IMG/VR virus record: IMGVR_UViG_3300042292_000421
Location: 19,187 to 83,186 of that record
Direction: 5' to 3' (one strand)
DNA from: a virus
DNA length: 64,000 nt
The notes below the pieces were generated by a model, which had not been told where the DNA came from, did not search any database, and was given only the letters and a program-made list of their open reading frames with translations. Each line of letters opens with the position of its first letter. Position 1 is the stretch's first letter. The position numbers and the translations under genes are program-made. This document shows, piece by piece, positions 39,524 through 46,917 of the stretch.

Positions 39524-39630
39524 TTCTTTAACTCATCCAGTCTTTGTATCTCCTTGAAAGCTGCAACTGTTTTAGTAATTGCAATTCCAAATAAAGTTCC
39601 TACTGCTAAAGCTATCGGTACTAGTGGCAT
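39520..39630 (-). CDS. Single-span membrane peptide (36 aa)
   Basis: Starts MPLVPIALAVGTLFGIAI, then a charged helix (KEIQRLDELKK). Overlaps its neighbours by one and four bases. GGAG ribosome site. Function unknown. Confidence 0.5.
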   Translation of the reverse strand: MPLVPIALAVGTLFGIAITKTVAAFKEIQRLDELKK

Positions 39631-39863
39631 TATTTTTCTCCTTTTAGTAAATTATATAGTATTTCAAATGGATAATATATTCCAAATGCTATAATTAAAA
39701 GAAGTGATAGTGGCCAACAAAAGAATCCTATCACAATAAAGTAGTTGCGAAACGGACTTTGTTTAACAAATGGTGCATTTGATAAAATTGTAGCACACCC
39801 GGCCCCTAGTATTAGATAAGAAATACTTAGCATTCCTATCATAATTGCATCCATTGCTACCAT
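39630..39863 (-). CDS. Two-span membrane protein (77 aa)
   Basis: Two hydrophobic segments (residues ~8-28 and ~42-65) with a short cytoplasmic end LYNLLKGEK. Part of the chain of overlapping small membrane genes downstream of the RNA ligase. Function unknown. Confidence 0.5.
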   Translation of the reverse strand: MVAMDAIMIGMLSISYLILGAGCATILSNAPFVKQSPFRNYFIVIGFFCWPLSLLLIIAFGIYYPFEILYNLLKGEK

Positions 39864-39866
39864 TAC

Positions 39867-40016
39867 TTAACATCTCCACATTACTACTGGCCAAAAGACC
39901 ATGCGGTGTGTCCATGACACTAAACTTCCAGCATCATCACTGTTATCAAATGACAACGTTGCAAAAAGTGCACCTGCTATGTAGTACGCTATTGCTATCA
40001 TTATTAAAAATTCCAT
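39867..40016 (-). CDS. Small membrane protein (49 aa)
   Basis: Starts MEFLIMIAIAYYIAGALFA; a second hydrophobic segment FWPVVMW follows a polar loop. Start overlaps the RNA ligase stop by one base (TAATG). Translated with the ligase. Function unknown. Confidence 0.5.
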   Translation of the reverse strand: MEFLIMIAIAYYIAGALFATLSFDNSDDAGSLVSWTHRMVFWPVVMWRC

Positions 40017-41116
40017 TACATCTCCTCCTGTGCTAAAAACCATGTACGTGCTACATATTTAACTCTTGTTATTACATCTTTGATTTCTAGATGGCTAGCA
40101 ACAAGTGTATCAGTTTCTTCTTTAACAACATCATCTGCAATCCATTTTAAGAATACAGGAGTGCTTTTAGGTTCAATACTAATGTTGTGTACTTTTAAGT
40201 ATTCTAAACCTTGAGTAAGTCTAGATTCAGTAACTACTGTATCAGCAAACTCGTTAATGGAGTTAACTTTTTCTACATCAACACTTGCTAGTGTTTTAAC
40301 TTTAGATGAACTGTGTTTTTCACCTTTAACTTTAAACATAAAGCGTGATTGTTCGTAACCCGGAGTAACACATTGCCACACAATTCCCTCGCCAACCCCT
40401 TCTGCACCAAGTTGTTTAGCAATTGGACATTCTTGTTCTACTGCAATAGTAAGATCAGCAAGAATGTTCTGTGCAACTTCGGGTTCATTAAAGTTGATAT
40501 CCATTGTGTATGTTTTGAAATCGTATTTAGTGTATAAGTTATCTGGCCAAACTTCACCGTTAAACCCTACAATCTCTTTAGCGTATGCAACAGTTTCTGC
40601 AATTTGATCTTTTGTAAAGTAAATGCGAGTTTGTTCGCCTTCGTTATCAACAGGACCTTCCCATGCAACAATGCCAAAGATAATAAACATTTTAGGAACA
40701 TTACTAATGCCTACACCTTTTTGAATGCCTTGACCACACCATTCGCCAAAGATAGAATAATGTGTAATAGTAAACTTAGCTAATGTATCTTGTGCTGCAG
40801 TTAATAGATCAGTAAACACACCGTTATTTGCTTGTGTGTACTTTGCCCAACCGTAGTTGTCATCATCTATTGTTAAAATGCGTTCACGTGATTGAGCCCA
40901 AAACCCAGTTGGTTTGCTGGCAATAGAAGTAACACTAGCATTAGTACCGTGTGACTTAACTGAACCTTCAAACGTTAAAGTTGGAATAGGTGCATATGGA
41001 TCAAAAGTTGGTTCACCATTGTCATCTAACCCTTTAAAGGTAGCACGACTTTTAACTTCTCTAACTACTTGTCTAAACTGATTAATGCTGGGCCATGATT
41101 TGTGTACTTGTTGCAT
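40016..41116 (-). CDS. RNA ligase (Rnl2-like)
   Basis: A 366-residue ATP-dependent RNA ligase. The nucleotidyl lysine is in VKSHGTNAS (K54), with SRERIL, the IFGEWCGQGI motif (motif III region), GEGIVWQC (motif IV) and FKVKGEKH (motif V) in order. About 110 extra C-terminal residues form a helical domain. Rnl2-type enzymes seal nicks in duplex RNA; T4 uses RNA ligases to repair cleaved tRNAs. Here it might also act on the RNA elements at 34.3-39 kb (inference). Promoter at 41149-41177. Confidence 0.87.
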   Translation of the reverse strand: MQQVHKSWPSINQFRQVVREVKSRATFKGLDDNGEPTFDPYAPIPTLTFEGSVKSHGTNASVTSIASKPTGFWAQSRERILTIDDDNYGWAKYTQANNGVFTDLLTAAQDTLAKFTITHYSIFGEWCGQGIQKGVGISNVPKMFIIFGIVAWEGPVDNEGEQTRIYFTKDQIAETVAYAKEIVGFNGEVWPDNLYTKYDFKTYTMDINFNEPEVAQNILADLTIAVEQECPIAKQLGAEGVGEGIVWQCVTPGYEQSRFMFKVKGEKHSSSKVKTLASVDVEKVNSINEFADTVVTESRLTQGLEYLKVHNISIEPKSTPVFLKWIADDVVKEETDTLVASHLEIKDVITRVKYVARTWFLAQEEM

Positions 41117-41148
41117 AGTGTACTCCTGTGTTAATTAAGTAAAAATAT

Positions 41149-41177
41149 ATTATATAATAAGTGTAAGCACTTGTCAA
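41149..41177 (-). promoter_or_regulatory. RNA ligase promoter
   Basis: TTGACA, 17-base spacer, TATAAT, overlapping the end of the feoA-like gene. Confidence 0.8.
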
Positions 41178-41395
41178 ACTTTATTAACAAGTAATTGTGC
41201 CGCATCACTTTTTCTTAGTGTTAATGAAAACCCACGTAGTTTAATTTCAATTGGATCTCCTAATGGAGCAACTCTAACTACTTGTACTTGTGTGTTACGA
41301 GTAAGGCCCATGGCTAATAATTGTTTACGAGATTTATTACCGTCATAGCCGGTAATAATACCAACTTCGTTTACCTTTAAGAGATCTAGTGTCAT
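41174..41395 (-). CDS. feoA: FeoA-like SH3-domain protein
   Basis: A 73-residue protein matching FeoA: GIITGYDGNKSRKQLLAMGL at the start (the family's LxxMGL turn), then VVRVAPLGDPIEIKLRGFSLTLRKSDA. FeoA is a cytoplasmic SH3-like accessory of the FeoB iron transporter. There is no FeoB here, so it could modulate the host transporter, or serve as a stand-alone SH3 domain as in metal regulators. Its start overlaps the preceding stop. Confidence 0.82.
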   Translation of the reverse strand: MTLDLLKVNEVGIITGYDGNKSRKQLLAMGLTRNTQVQVVRVAPLGDPIEIKLRGFSLTLRKSDAAQLLVNKV

Positions 41396-42039
41396 TAGTG
41401 TAATTGTGAAATACGTGTTTCGTTAATGTTAATATGTTCTAGATTGTCAAAGTATCCAGTCCATGGCAGATAGCTAAAGTTAATAGATTGGCCATCTGAA
41501 GTATGTAAATACATTTTAATTTTCCCATGGGAGGTACCTTCATCTGGAATAAACTCATAAGTAACATTGTGCGGCTGATTAACTTCGCTAATAAGTTTTT
41601 CAGCTTGGTACTTAGTTATGCGCCATGCAGATACAATTTTATCATAATATTCCGAAGCTTCTAAAAACGATTCTAGTTCAGCTGCTGATTTATAATCTTT
41701 AAATACAGCAATTGGTTCAGCTGAACCGAAATGTGCTCTTCCAAATGAATTTCCAGTGGACCACTCAACCCATACTACAATCACGTCATCGCCTGCTCTA
41801 ACATCTAATGTTGTAACGATGTCCGGCATATGATCAGTAAGTTTTACAGTAGATAACATGTTTATATAAGATTCACTCCACTCACCAAATTCTTCTTCAG
41901 ACTGATAATGGTTAGTACAAGTTCTGTTAATCTCAATACTTAAACCAATATTAACTGGTTTGTCTTCAATTTTATGAATATCATAATCATCTAATGATGG
42001 ATCAATATATTCTTCATGTTCGCCTGTGTACGCTGTCAT
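41395..42039 (-). CDS. Unknown acidic protein (214 aa)
   Basis: Start at 42039 overlaps the upstream stop (ATGA). Starts MTAYTGEHEEYIDPSLDDYD and contains a beta-rich central part (DVIVVWVEWSTGNSFGRAHFG) with SAEPIAVFKDYKSAAELESF. This pattern of an interaction-type strand set followed by a helix is seen in some phage proteins of unknown role. No catalytic motif recognised. Confidence 0.5.
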   Translation of the reverse strand: MTAYTGEHEEYIDPSLDDYDIHKIEDKPVNIGLSIEINRTCTNHYQSEEEFGEWSESYINMLSTVKLTDHMPDIVTTLDVRAGDDVIVVWVEWSTGNSFGRAHFGSAEPIAVFKDYKSAAELESFLEASEYYDKIVSAWRITKYQAEKLISEVNQPHNVTYEFIPDEGTSHGKIKMYLHTSDGQSINFSYLPWTGYFDNLEHININETRISQLH

Positions 42040-42257
42040 ACTTGTCTCTCTATAAAATTGTGTTGTGGTATTGAAAACCAATCTGTGCCGCAATAGCATG
42101 TTGGGTTTGTAATTTGTCCTTGTGTTGGTATTGGCTGTCCTGGCATATAATCAAATGCGTCAGCGTACATAGTGTTCTTAAATATATCTCTATTAGTAAT
42201 TGCAACTAAATGATTATTAGAGCAAAATATAAAAGTACTACGAGGAACTTTAAGCAT
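42036..42257 (-). CDS. Unknown small protein (73 aa)
   Basis: Start at 42257 (MLKVPRSTFIFCSNNH) overlaps the end of the 55-residue gene by eight bases. It has a CYCGTDWF motif near the C-terminus with an earlier cysteine. Function unknown. Confidence 0.45.
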   Translation of the reverse strand: MLKVPRSTFIFCSNNHLVAITNRDIFKNTMYADAFDYMPGQPIPTQGQITNPTCYCGTDWFSIPQHNFIERQV

Positions 42258-42417
42258 AAAAAGATTCAGGGGAATCAACTTCCCCTTCATTGTCCTCTAA
42301 GTAAAAATCATATAAGTCATATTCTAACTCTGGAATATGTTCTTTCTTAGGTTGATGTGCTCCTCCTTTACCTAATATAGGTGCTGGGTTATGACCACGT
42401 ATGTAATGCGCTTTCAT
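42250..42417 (-). CDS. Unknown small acidic protein (55 aa)
   Basis: Starts MKAHYIRGHNPAPILGKGG and ends with an acidic region (YDLYDFYLEDNEGEVDS). First gene after the 42449-42477 promoter. Function unknown. Confidence 0.5.
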   Translation of the reverse strand: MKAHYIRGHNPAPILGKGGAHQPKKEHIPELEYDLYDFYLEDNEGEVDSPESFYA

Positions 42418-42448
42418 AATAACTCCTTGTGTAATAATGTTTTTGCTT

Positions 42449-42477
42449 ATTATATAATGTACTTATAATAAAGTCAA
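42449..42477 (-). promoter_or_regulatory. Promoter upstream of the feoA/RNA-ligase run
   Basis: TTGACT, 17-base spacer, TATAAT. Confidence 0.75.
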
Positions 42478-42620
42478 TACTAAAAGGACTAAAGTCCTAA
42501 AACATTCAAAGTTCATATTCGTTACACTCATATTCACTTATCATGTTTTTATTTTTATTTCTTTTAATTATTTAATAATTATGAATGCTTTTTATATTCA
42601 TGTAGATTCTTTGTGTCAAT

Positions 42621-42990
42621 ATGATACTAGTTTCCTAGTATCATAAGAAAGGTTTTCATGTGAGTTCCTCTTAGCCTTTTTTAGATAGCAGGTGTTTTTA
42701 TTTTGATCCCGATGTTTGGCTCTACGCTTACCAGTACCTGCCGCGACTTTTAAGAATACCTCGTATCATTGTATTCATACATCGTTTAGAATCATTTTGC
42801 AACCATATACAATTAAACAAACGCTAGCAACCAGTGGGTTCTCGTTTAGGCATCCAATAAAGGGTAGTGTTTAAAGGCCTGACTATAGCAATCAGAACTA
42901 GCTACCATCACACATCAGAATGGATTCACTAACGGTATTACAATTGGCCCGTCAACCTTAAGCTATAATTTCAACTAGTATACACTCACT
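42621..42990 (-). ncRNA. Candidate large structured RNA (non-coding, ~370 nt)
   Basis: No reading frame of note covers 42480-43037. On the minus strand the stretch is GC-richer than its surroundings and has short complementary segments (for example GGCAGGTACTGG and AACACCTGC parts). It ends in a perfect 10-base-pair hairpin with a GAAA tetraloop (42644-42621). It resembles in style the other two large RNAs (35828-36189 and 38411-38653). I could not assign a family and see no clear promoter. Confidence 0.4.
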
Positions 42991-43022
42991 GTTTTCAAAA
43001 GTCATCTTTCATTTTACCAAAC

Positions 43023-43030
43023 GATAAATA
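43023..43030 (+). promoter_or_regulatory. Late-type box, probably giving a leaderless mRNA
   Basis: GATAAATA ends seven bases before the ATG at 43038. If the transcription start is at the usual distance for a T4 late promoter, the mRNA starts at or next to the ATG. No Shine-Dalgarno is present. Confidence 0.55.
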
Positions 43031-43037
43031 TATTACT

Positions 43038-43427
43038 ATGAAAATACATGAATTATTAGAAAACCACCATGGCTCGTTAGCACGGGATAACGGTGATGTA
43101 ATCACAATCGGTGATGCAAGAATTGATATCGATACTAAAGCACAGTTTTCACCAAGACCACAATCTGTTATTGAATTCTTAGTTCCTAAAGAATTACGCG
43201 GACAAGGAATTGGAACACAGTTACTAACAAAAGCTGTAGCAAAGTATCCAATGTTAGGTGGACAAGTAAGCTCTATAGCATCGTTAAAAGTATTTTGGAA
43301 TTTAGGGTTTAGAAATCCAGGAATGCCAGAAGCATCGTTTCAAGATCATGTTGATAGAATGAATGAATACAGTTCAGTGTTTATGGCACGTACTGACGAA
43401 CACGGAGTTCCATATGAAAATACATGA
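43038..43427 (+). CDS. GNAT acetyltransferase-like protein with capsid-targeting-like N-terminus
   Basis: A 129-residue protein. The N-terminus MKIHELLEN resembles the T4 capsid-targeting peptide (MKTYQEFIAEA) that is cut by the prohead protease after an LxE-like site. After it, residues ~48-70 have VPKELRGQGIGTQLLTKAV, the acetyl-CoA-binding motif A of GNAT enzymes, and FWNLGFR is a typical motif B. It lacks parts of the usual GNAT fold, so activity is not certain. Inference: a head-packaged enzyme injected with the DNA. Overlaps the next gene by 14 bases. Confidence 0.65.
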   Translation: MKIHELLENHHGSLARDNGDVITIGDARIDIDTKAQFSPRPQSVIEFLVPKELRGQGIGTQLLTKAVAKYPMLGGQVSSIASLKVFWNLGFRNPGMPEASFQDHVDRMNEYSSVFMARTDEHGVPYENT

Positions 43428-43818
43428 AATAATCTCTGAAGAAATTAAAACAAGACTTGATGCCAAATGCTGGAAAGGCAAACATAAAGAAGGTACTAAA
43501 GTAAAAGGTGGTACTAGAGTTAACAACTGTGTGCCAAATGAATCAGTAGATGAAACAGCAGCATGGCAGAAGAAATCAGGAAAGAACAAAAACGGTGGAT
43601 TGAATGCTAAAGGTGTTGCTAGTTATCGTAAAGAACATCCTGGAAGTAAATTACAAACTGCAGTAACTACTAAACCAAGTAAACTTAAACCTGGAAGTAA
43701 AGATGCAAAACGCCGTAAGAGTTTTTGTGCAAGAATGGGCGGTATGGAAGGTCCTATGAAAGACGAAAAAGGTAAACCAACTAGAAAAGCATTAGCATTG
43801 AGAAAATGGAATTGCTAA
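43414..43818 (+). CDS. Head-associated-type protein with DUF6321-like C-terminus
   Basis: A 134-residue basic protein. It starts MKIHEIISEE (capsid-targeting-like). It then has a Cys-containing segment DAKCWKGKHKEGTKVKGG. The C-terminal ~75 residues (KNGGLNAKGVASYR, FCARMGGMEGP, TRKALALRKWNC) match a domain common in T4-like marine phages, often attached to structural proteins. The start at 43414 was chosen over 43363 because it restores the shared N-terminus. Role unknown; late and probably in the virion. Confidence 0.65.
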   Translation: MKIHEIISEEIKTRLDAKCWKGKHKEGTKVKGGTRVNNCVPNESVDETAAWQKKSGKNKNGGLNAKGVASYRKEHPGSKLQTAVTTKPSKLKPGSKDAKRRKSFCARMGGMEGPMKDEKGKPTRKALALRKWNC

Positions 43819-43826
43819 GTTAAATT

Positions 43827-44435
43827 ATGAAAATACAAGAAATTATAAACGAGGCTCACAATCGTGGTGATATGAAGTCGGTGCTAACTGCAAGAGGATA
43901 TAAGTTGTTAGGAACTGGATATTATGCAACTGTTTGGCAAGCACCAAATGGAACAATTTTAAAAGTGTTTTCTGCAAGTGAAGAACAAGATTATCATGAT
44001 AAAACTTGGTTAGCACCTAATTATAAACAGTATCCTGACGATCTAAAAGATTTTTTAATGTTCTATCATTATGTTAAGCAACATCCGAGTCCGTATCTTC
44101 CAAAATTTGGAAAACTTAAACGTGTAACAGTTGATAATCGTGAATATGTTATTGTAACAACTGAACCATTATCAGCAACTAGTACTAATCCAAAAACTGA
44201 AGATGCGTTTAGGTCTATAATAGTTAATGGCGGAGCTACTACATGGGAAGGGATAATTGAGGATAATCCAAGAGATGTTGACATATTAAATAAGTATGGT
44301 CCAAGGACATTTATGCCAGTTGCATTATTAGCCGCACATCTTAGTAGTATAAGTCCAACTTGGGATTTCTCAGATCATTTATCTAGAAATATAATGTTTC
44401 GTGGTGATATTCCAATAATTAATGATCCATGGTAA
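43827..44435 (+). CDS. Protein-kinase-like fold with capsid-targeting-like N-terminus
   Basis: A 202-residue protein starting MKIQEIINEA, very like the T4 internal-protein leader. The rest shows kinase-fold landmarks: a glycine loop (LGTGYYATVW, residues ~27-36), ILKVF with the ATP-binding Lys, a hinge-like VIVTTEPL, the catalytic loop WDFSDHLSRNIM (Asp and Asn in D-x4-N) and the metal Asp in INDPW. The form is close to small phage kinases and aminoglycoside-kinase-like folds. Inference: a packaged, injected kinase. Terminator follows at 44449. Confidence 0.65.
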   Translation: MKIQEIINEAHNRGDMKSVLTARGYKLLGTGYYATVWQAPNGTILKVFSASEEQDYHDKTWLAPNYKQYPDDLKDFLMFYHYVKQHPSPYLPKFGKLKRVTVDNREYVIVTTEPLSATSTNPKTEDAFRSIIVNGGATTWEGIIEDNPRDVDILNKYGPRTFMPVALLAAHLSSISPTWDFSDHLSRNIMFRGDIPIINDPW

Positions 44436-44448
44436 AGAGTCAATAAAA

Positions 44449-44468
44449 AAGCTGCCCTAGGGCAGCTT
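44449..44468. terminator. Bidirectional terminator (kinase gene / tmRNA)
   Basis: AAGCTGCCCT / AGGGCAGCTT perfect palindrome; a run of six T on the minus strand makes it a strong terminator for tmRNA and it also ends the + strand kinase-like gene. Confidence 0.85.
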
Positions 44469-44469
44469 A

Positions 44470-44860
44470 GTTGTATTTTGGTTAATAAGGCATACATGCC
44501 CCAGAGCGGTAGTTTCTTAAGCTACCATGTCAGCTGCTTCCAAAGAGAAGTCAACTGTCATATACTCGAATTTAGATGCTTTTGCGTCTATAAGTTTTGC
44601 GCTGTTTAGGACAGTCACCTCACCTGTTGCCGTCTCCATTATCTCACCAAGTCGAATCCAATTCATCCCCATTATAAAACACACTATCACTTCCCATTTG
44701 AGGGGCAGGAAGTCTACGGCTGTTGCCCCACTCCGATACCTCTAATGTGTTTTATGGTGGAGATGTGGGGTTTCGAACCCCAGTGTTTGATGCCGTCACT
44801 TTGAAGGAATTACAACAATAATAAACACACTAAAATATTTAATGTGCTTATTATTGTTAA
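44470..44860 (-). ncRNA. ssrA: tmRNA, circularly permuted (two-piece)
   Basis: The acceptor piece comes first (T arm with GGGTTCGAAACCC, then CATCTCC and ACCA at 44765-44755). It is followed by an intervening hairpin (TAAAACACA.../TGTGTTTTA, removed on maturation) and the coding piece starting GGGGATGAATTGGATTCGAC at 44670. GGGGATG pairs with CATCTCC. The best tag frame (44600-44517) starts GCAAAACTT, encodes 27 residues and ends ...EAADMVA before TAA. That is long and unlike the usual ALAA end, but still hydrophobic-small at its terminus. tmRNA rescues stalled ribosomes and tags products for ClpXP. Permuted tmRNAs are typical of alphaproteobacteria and some other groups. Confidence 0.88.
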
Positions 44861-44869
44861 CTTGTGCAT

Positions 44870-44897
44870 ATTATAACATAAAAATAATATTTGTCAA
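44870..44897 (-). promoter_or_regulatory. tmRNA promoter
   Basis: TTGACA, 16-base spacer, TATAAT followed by ATGCACA. Confidence 0.82.
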
Positions 44898-44905
44898 GTG
44901 TTAAT

Positions 44906-44913
44906 GATAAATA
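44906..44913 (+). promoter_or_regulatory. Late-type box GATAAATA before an inserted endonuclease
   Basis: GATAAATA, then a leader with a GTAGTT/AACTAC hairpin (44919-44948) and AAGGAACAACA before the ATG at 44980. The same hairpin stem occurs before the endonuclease at 25737. Confidence 0.5.
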
Positions 44914-44979
44914 AAAATGTAGTTCACGATGCGCTAACATCTAACTACTCTAAACATTTTTAACTTTTAAGGAACAACA

Positions 44980-45777
44980 ATGTCCAGCAACATTATTTAT
45001 ACCAAACCAATCTGCGCCTGTATTATTTGTAAAAAAGAATTTTCTATTTACGGAATTCATACACATTTTGAACGTGCGCACGGAACACCTGAACAAAAAC
45101 AAAAATATCCATCTGGTAATCATGGAAGATATAATGATGAATCATATCTTCAAAAAATAAAAACCCCTCGGCATGTAATTACTGATACATGTAAACAGTG
45201 TGGTAACACATTTACTTATGAAAAATTAGTGTCTAATACATATAAGAAAGGTTGTAGTAAATCCTGCATAACAAGTTTAAATAATAAAGCAAGAATTAAC
45301 AATGGGTTTGTGCAACCTAAACATTCTTCCGAAGCAAGAAAACAAGCCTCAGAACGATCAAAAGCATTATGGCAAAATTCTGAATACGCTAAAAAAGTAA
45401 TGTCGCAATCAAAACGATTTACATCAAAAAATGAAGTCTTAATAAGAGATCATTTTATAAACACTCATCCAGAAGATGAATGGACATTTGGCGGCGGCTT
45501 AAAACATAATGGAGAAACAATTGTACGTGATTTATTTTCTAAAAAATTAAAGATATGTTTTGAATATGACGGCATATGGCATTTTAAAGAAGTGCATGGC
45601 CAACTTGCTCGTAAGCAGTTAAAGGATAAGTTATTAGAGGAATGGTGTATTGAAAATAAATATTCTCTAATAAGACTTGATGAAAATAAGTTCAACAGTA
45701 GTTCAATTGCTGAACTAACTAAAATATTTTATTCATTAGATAAACCTACAATTTTAAAAATTGGTGATAGGTACTAA
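44980..45777 (+). CDS. EDxHD/Vsr-like homing endonuclease with zinc fingers
   Basis: A 265-residue protein. N-terminal CIICKKEF...HTHFERAH and CKQCGNTF...KGCSKSC are zinc-finger DNA-binding modules. Residues ~110-140 (SSEARKQASERSKALWQNSEYAKKV) are a NUMOD-like helix. The C-terminal part has ICFEYDGIWHFKE, the E-x-D-G-x-x-H signature of the EDxHD (Vsr-like) nuclease family, with a basic helix after it. Such genes invade phage genomes next to other genes. It lies between tmRNA and a set of small early genes, with late-type expression. Confidence 0.7.
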   Translation: MSSNIIYTKPICACIICKKEFSIYGIHTHFERAHGTPEQKQKYPSGNHGRYNDESYLQKIKTPRHVITDTCKQCGNTFTYEKLVSNTYKKGCSKSCITSLNNKARINNGFVQPKHSSEARKQASERSKALWQNSEYAKKVMSQSKRFTSKNEVLIRDHFINTHPEDEWTFGGGLKHNGETIVRDLFSKKLKICFEYDGIWHFKEVHGQLARKQLKDKLLEEWCIENKYSLIRLDENKFNSSSIAELTKIFYSLDKPTILKIGDRY

Positions 45778-45984
45778 TTACTCCCATCTTAACACAAACC
45801 ATGCATGATTAGATTTAACTTGGAATACATGTACGCCAGTACTACAATAATGTAATAAGAATTCTTTACATTTATTCCTTAACATCCAAGTTAACACTTC
45901 ATTGTAATCATCAAATGTATTACACCTGTATACAGGATAGTTATTCCAACCTGGGTAAGATGTTCTTGTTACTTGTTTCTTCAT
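45778..45984 (-). CDS. Tandem small protein 1 (68 aa)
   Basis: Ends VHVFQVKSNHAWFVLRWE. Residues ~25-45 form a helix (DDYNEVLTWMLRN). It shares the C-terminal strand-helix pattern with its three neighbours, suggesting tandem duplication and divergence. Function unknown. Confidence 0.5.
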   Translation of the reverse strand: MKKQVTRTSYPGWNNYPVYRCNTFDDYNEVLTWMLRNKCKEFLLHYCSTGVHVFQVKSNHAWFVLRWE

Positions 45985-45994
45985 GTTACCTCAG

Positions 45995-46201
45995 TTAAAT
46001 GCTTAATAAGAACCAGGATAAATCTTTTTCAGATTCAAATGTTATGTGACCAAAACCTACATCCATGTTAAGATCACCTTTAAACTTATCTTTAACAAAA
46101 TTTTTTGTTCTAGGTACTGATGTAACATTTTCAGGTAAGTAAACCTTATCGTGTGTTGCAATATATTGCCATTGTTTAAATGTTAGTTTATGTACTATCA
46201 A
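45995..46201 (-). CDS. Tandem small protein 2 (68 aa, TTG start)
   Basis: TTG start at 46201 chosen because GGGGGAG lies five bases before it and it overlaps the upstream stop. Begins with IVHKLTFKQW and ends ITFESEKDLSWFLLSI, the shared strand-helix pattern. Function unknown. Confidence 0.45.
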   Translation of the reverse strand: MIVHKLTFKQWQYIATHDKVYLPENVTSVPRTKNFVKDKFKGDLNMDVGFGHITFESEKDLSWFLLSI

Positions 46202-46422
46202 AATATCTCCCCCGCCCAAAGCAAAGTAAATACAAAGTAATCATCTTTATCCATATACCAATAACCAGATTGGTCACGACTTGTTTCATTGGTTATAACA
46301 AACTTTGCTGATGTGTAGCCTTGCTGTCTCATAAATTCGTCACACAGTATTTCATTATCATCATCTCTGCTCCATAATTCATAAAACTCAGGATAATTAT
46401 CGTATAAATCTTTTATCTTCAT
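46198..46422 (-). CDS. Tandem small protein 3 (74 aa)
   Basis: Starts MKIKDLYDNYPEFYELW; central GYTSAKFVITNETSRDQSGY; ends YFVFTLLWAGEIF. Same architecture as neighbours: helix, strands, C-terminal F-x-L-x-W motif. Function unknown. Confidence 0.5.
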   Translation of the reverse strand: MKIKDLYDNYPEFYELWSRDDDNEILCDEFMRQQGYTSAKFVITNETSRDQSGYWYMDKDDYFVFTLLWAGEIF

Positions 46423-46611
46423 TTAACCCCACTTCAACACAAACCAGTTACGATCTTTCTCTTCTTTAAATTGAATAGTGTAATATAGCATAAACCATCT
46501 GCTGTTACTTGTTAATCCAGCAGATGGTCCAAACGTTTCAGTACACCATTCGTTAACTTCTACCTTACTTACACTGTGAGGCAGCCGTGCAGCATACCGT
46601 AACCCGCTCAT
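46423..46611 (-). CDS. Tandem small protein 4 (62 aa)
   Basis: Ends YYTIQFKEEKDRNWFVLKWG, the clearest copy of the repeated C-terminal motif. VNEWCTETFGPSAGL in the middle resembles the DEFMRQQ and WIDKVYG regions of its neighbours. One base overlap with the upstream gene. Function unknown. Confidence 0.5.
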   Translation of the reverse strand: MSGLRYAARLPHSVSKVEVNEWCTETFGPSAGLTSNSRWFMLYYTIQFKEEKDRNWFVLKWG

Positions 46612-46883
46612 TACGAAACAGTAAGATACTTAATCTGGAACATCATAAATCGTTTTTCGTCACTAACATCATAGTTCATAGTGTAGTAACCATCGTCATT
46701 TTTTAACATGACAACCCCGTACACTTTATCAATCCAATCTTGGAATGGCATTTGGGTAACTGCTTCGGATGCTAAAAACTCTTCTCTTGAATTACGTAAC
46801 GCATTGCGATAACGATCACGGTGTTCAGTAGTTAGTTCTTCTTTTTTAGTTACAACTGGTTCTTGTTCAAGTAATAAAGACAT
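46611..46883 (-). CDS. Tandem small protein 5 (90 aa)
   Basis: The longest of the group, with an N-terminal charged extension (KKEELTTEHRDRYRNALRN). The last part (GYYTMNYDVSDEKRFMMFQI) repeats the family pattern. First gene after the structured leader at 46918-47012. Function unknown. Confidence 0.5.
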   Translation of the reverse strand: MSLLLEQEPVVTKKEELTTEHRDRYRNALRNSREEFLASEAVTQMPFQDWIDKVYGVVMLKNDDGYYTMNYDVSDEKRFMMFQIKYLTVS

Positions 46884-46917
46884 ATAGTTCTCCTATAAAA
46901 TTAAAAAAATAAAAATA

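Noticed and set aside
44527-44745. Protein-coding frame on the + strand across the tmRNA
   Set aside because: It is antisense to the tmRNA coding piece and has no ribosome site.
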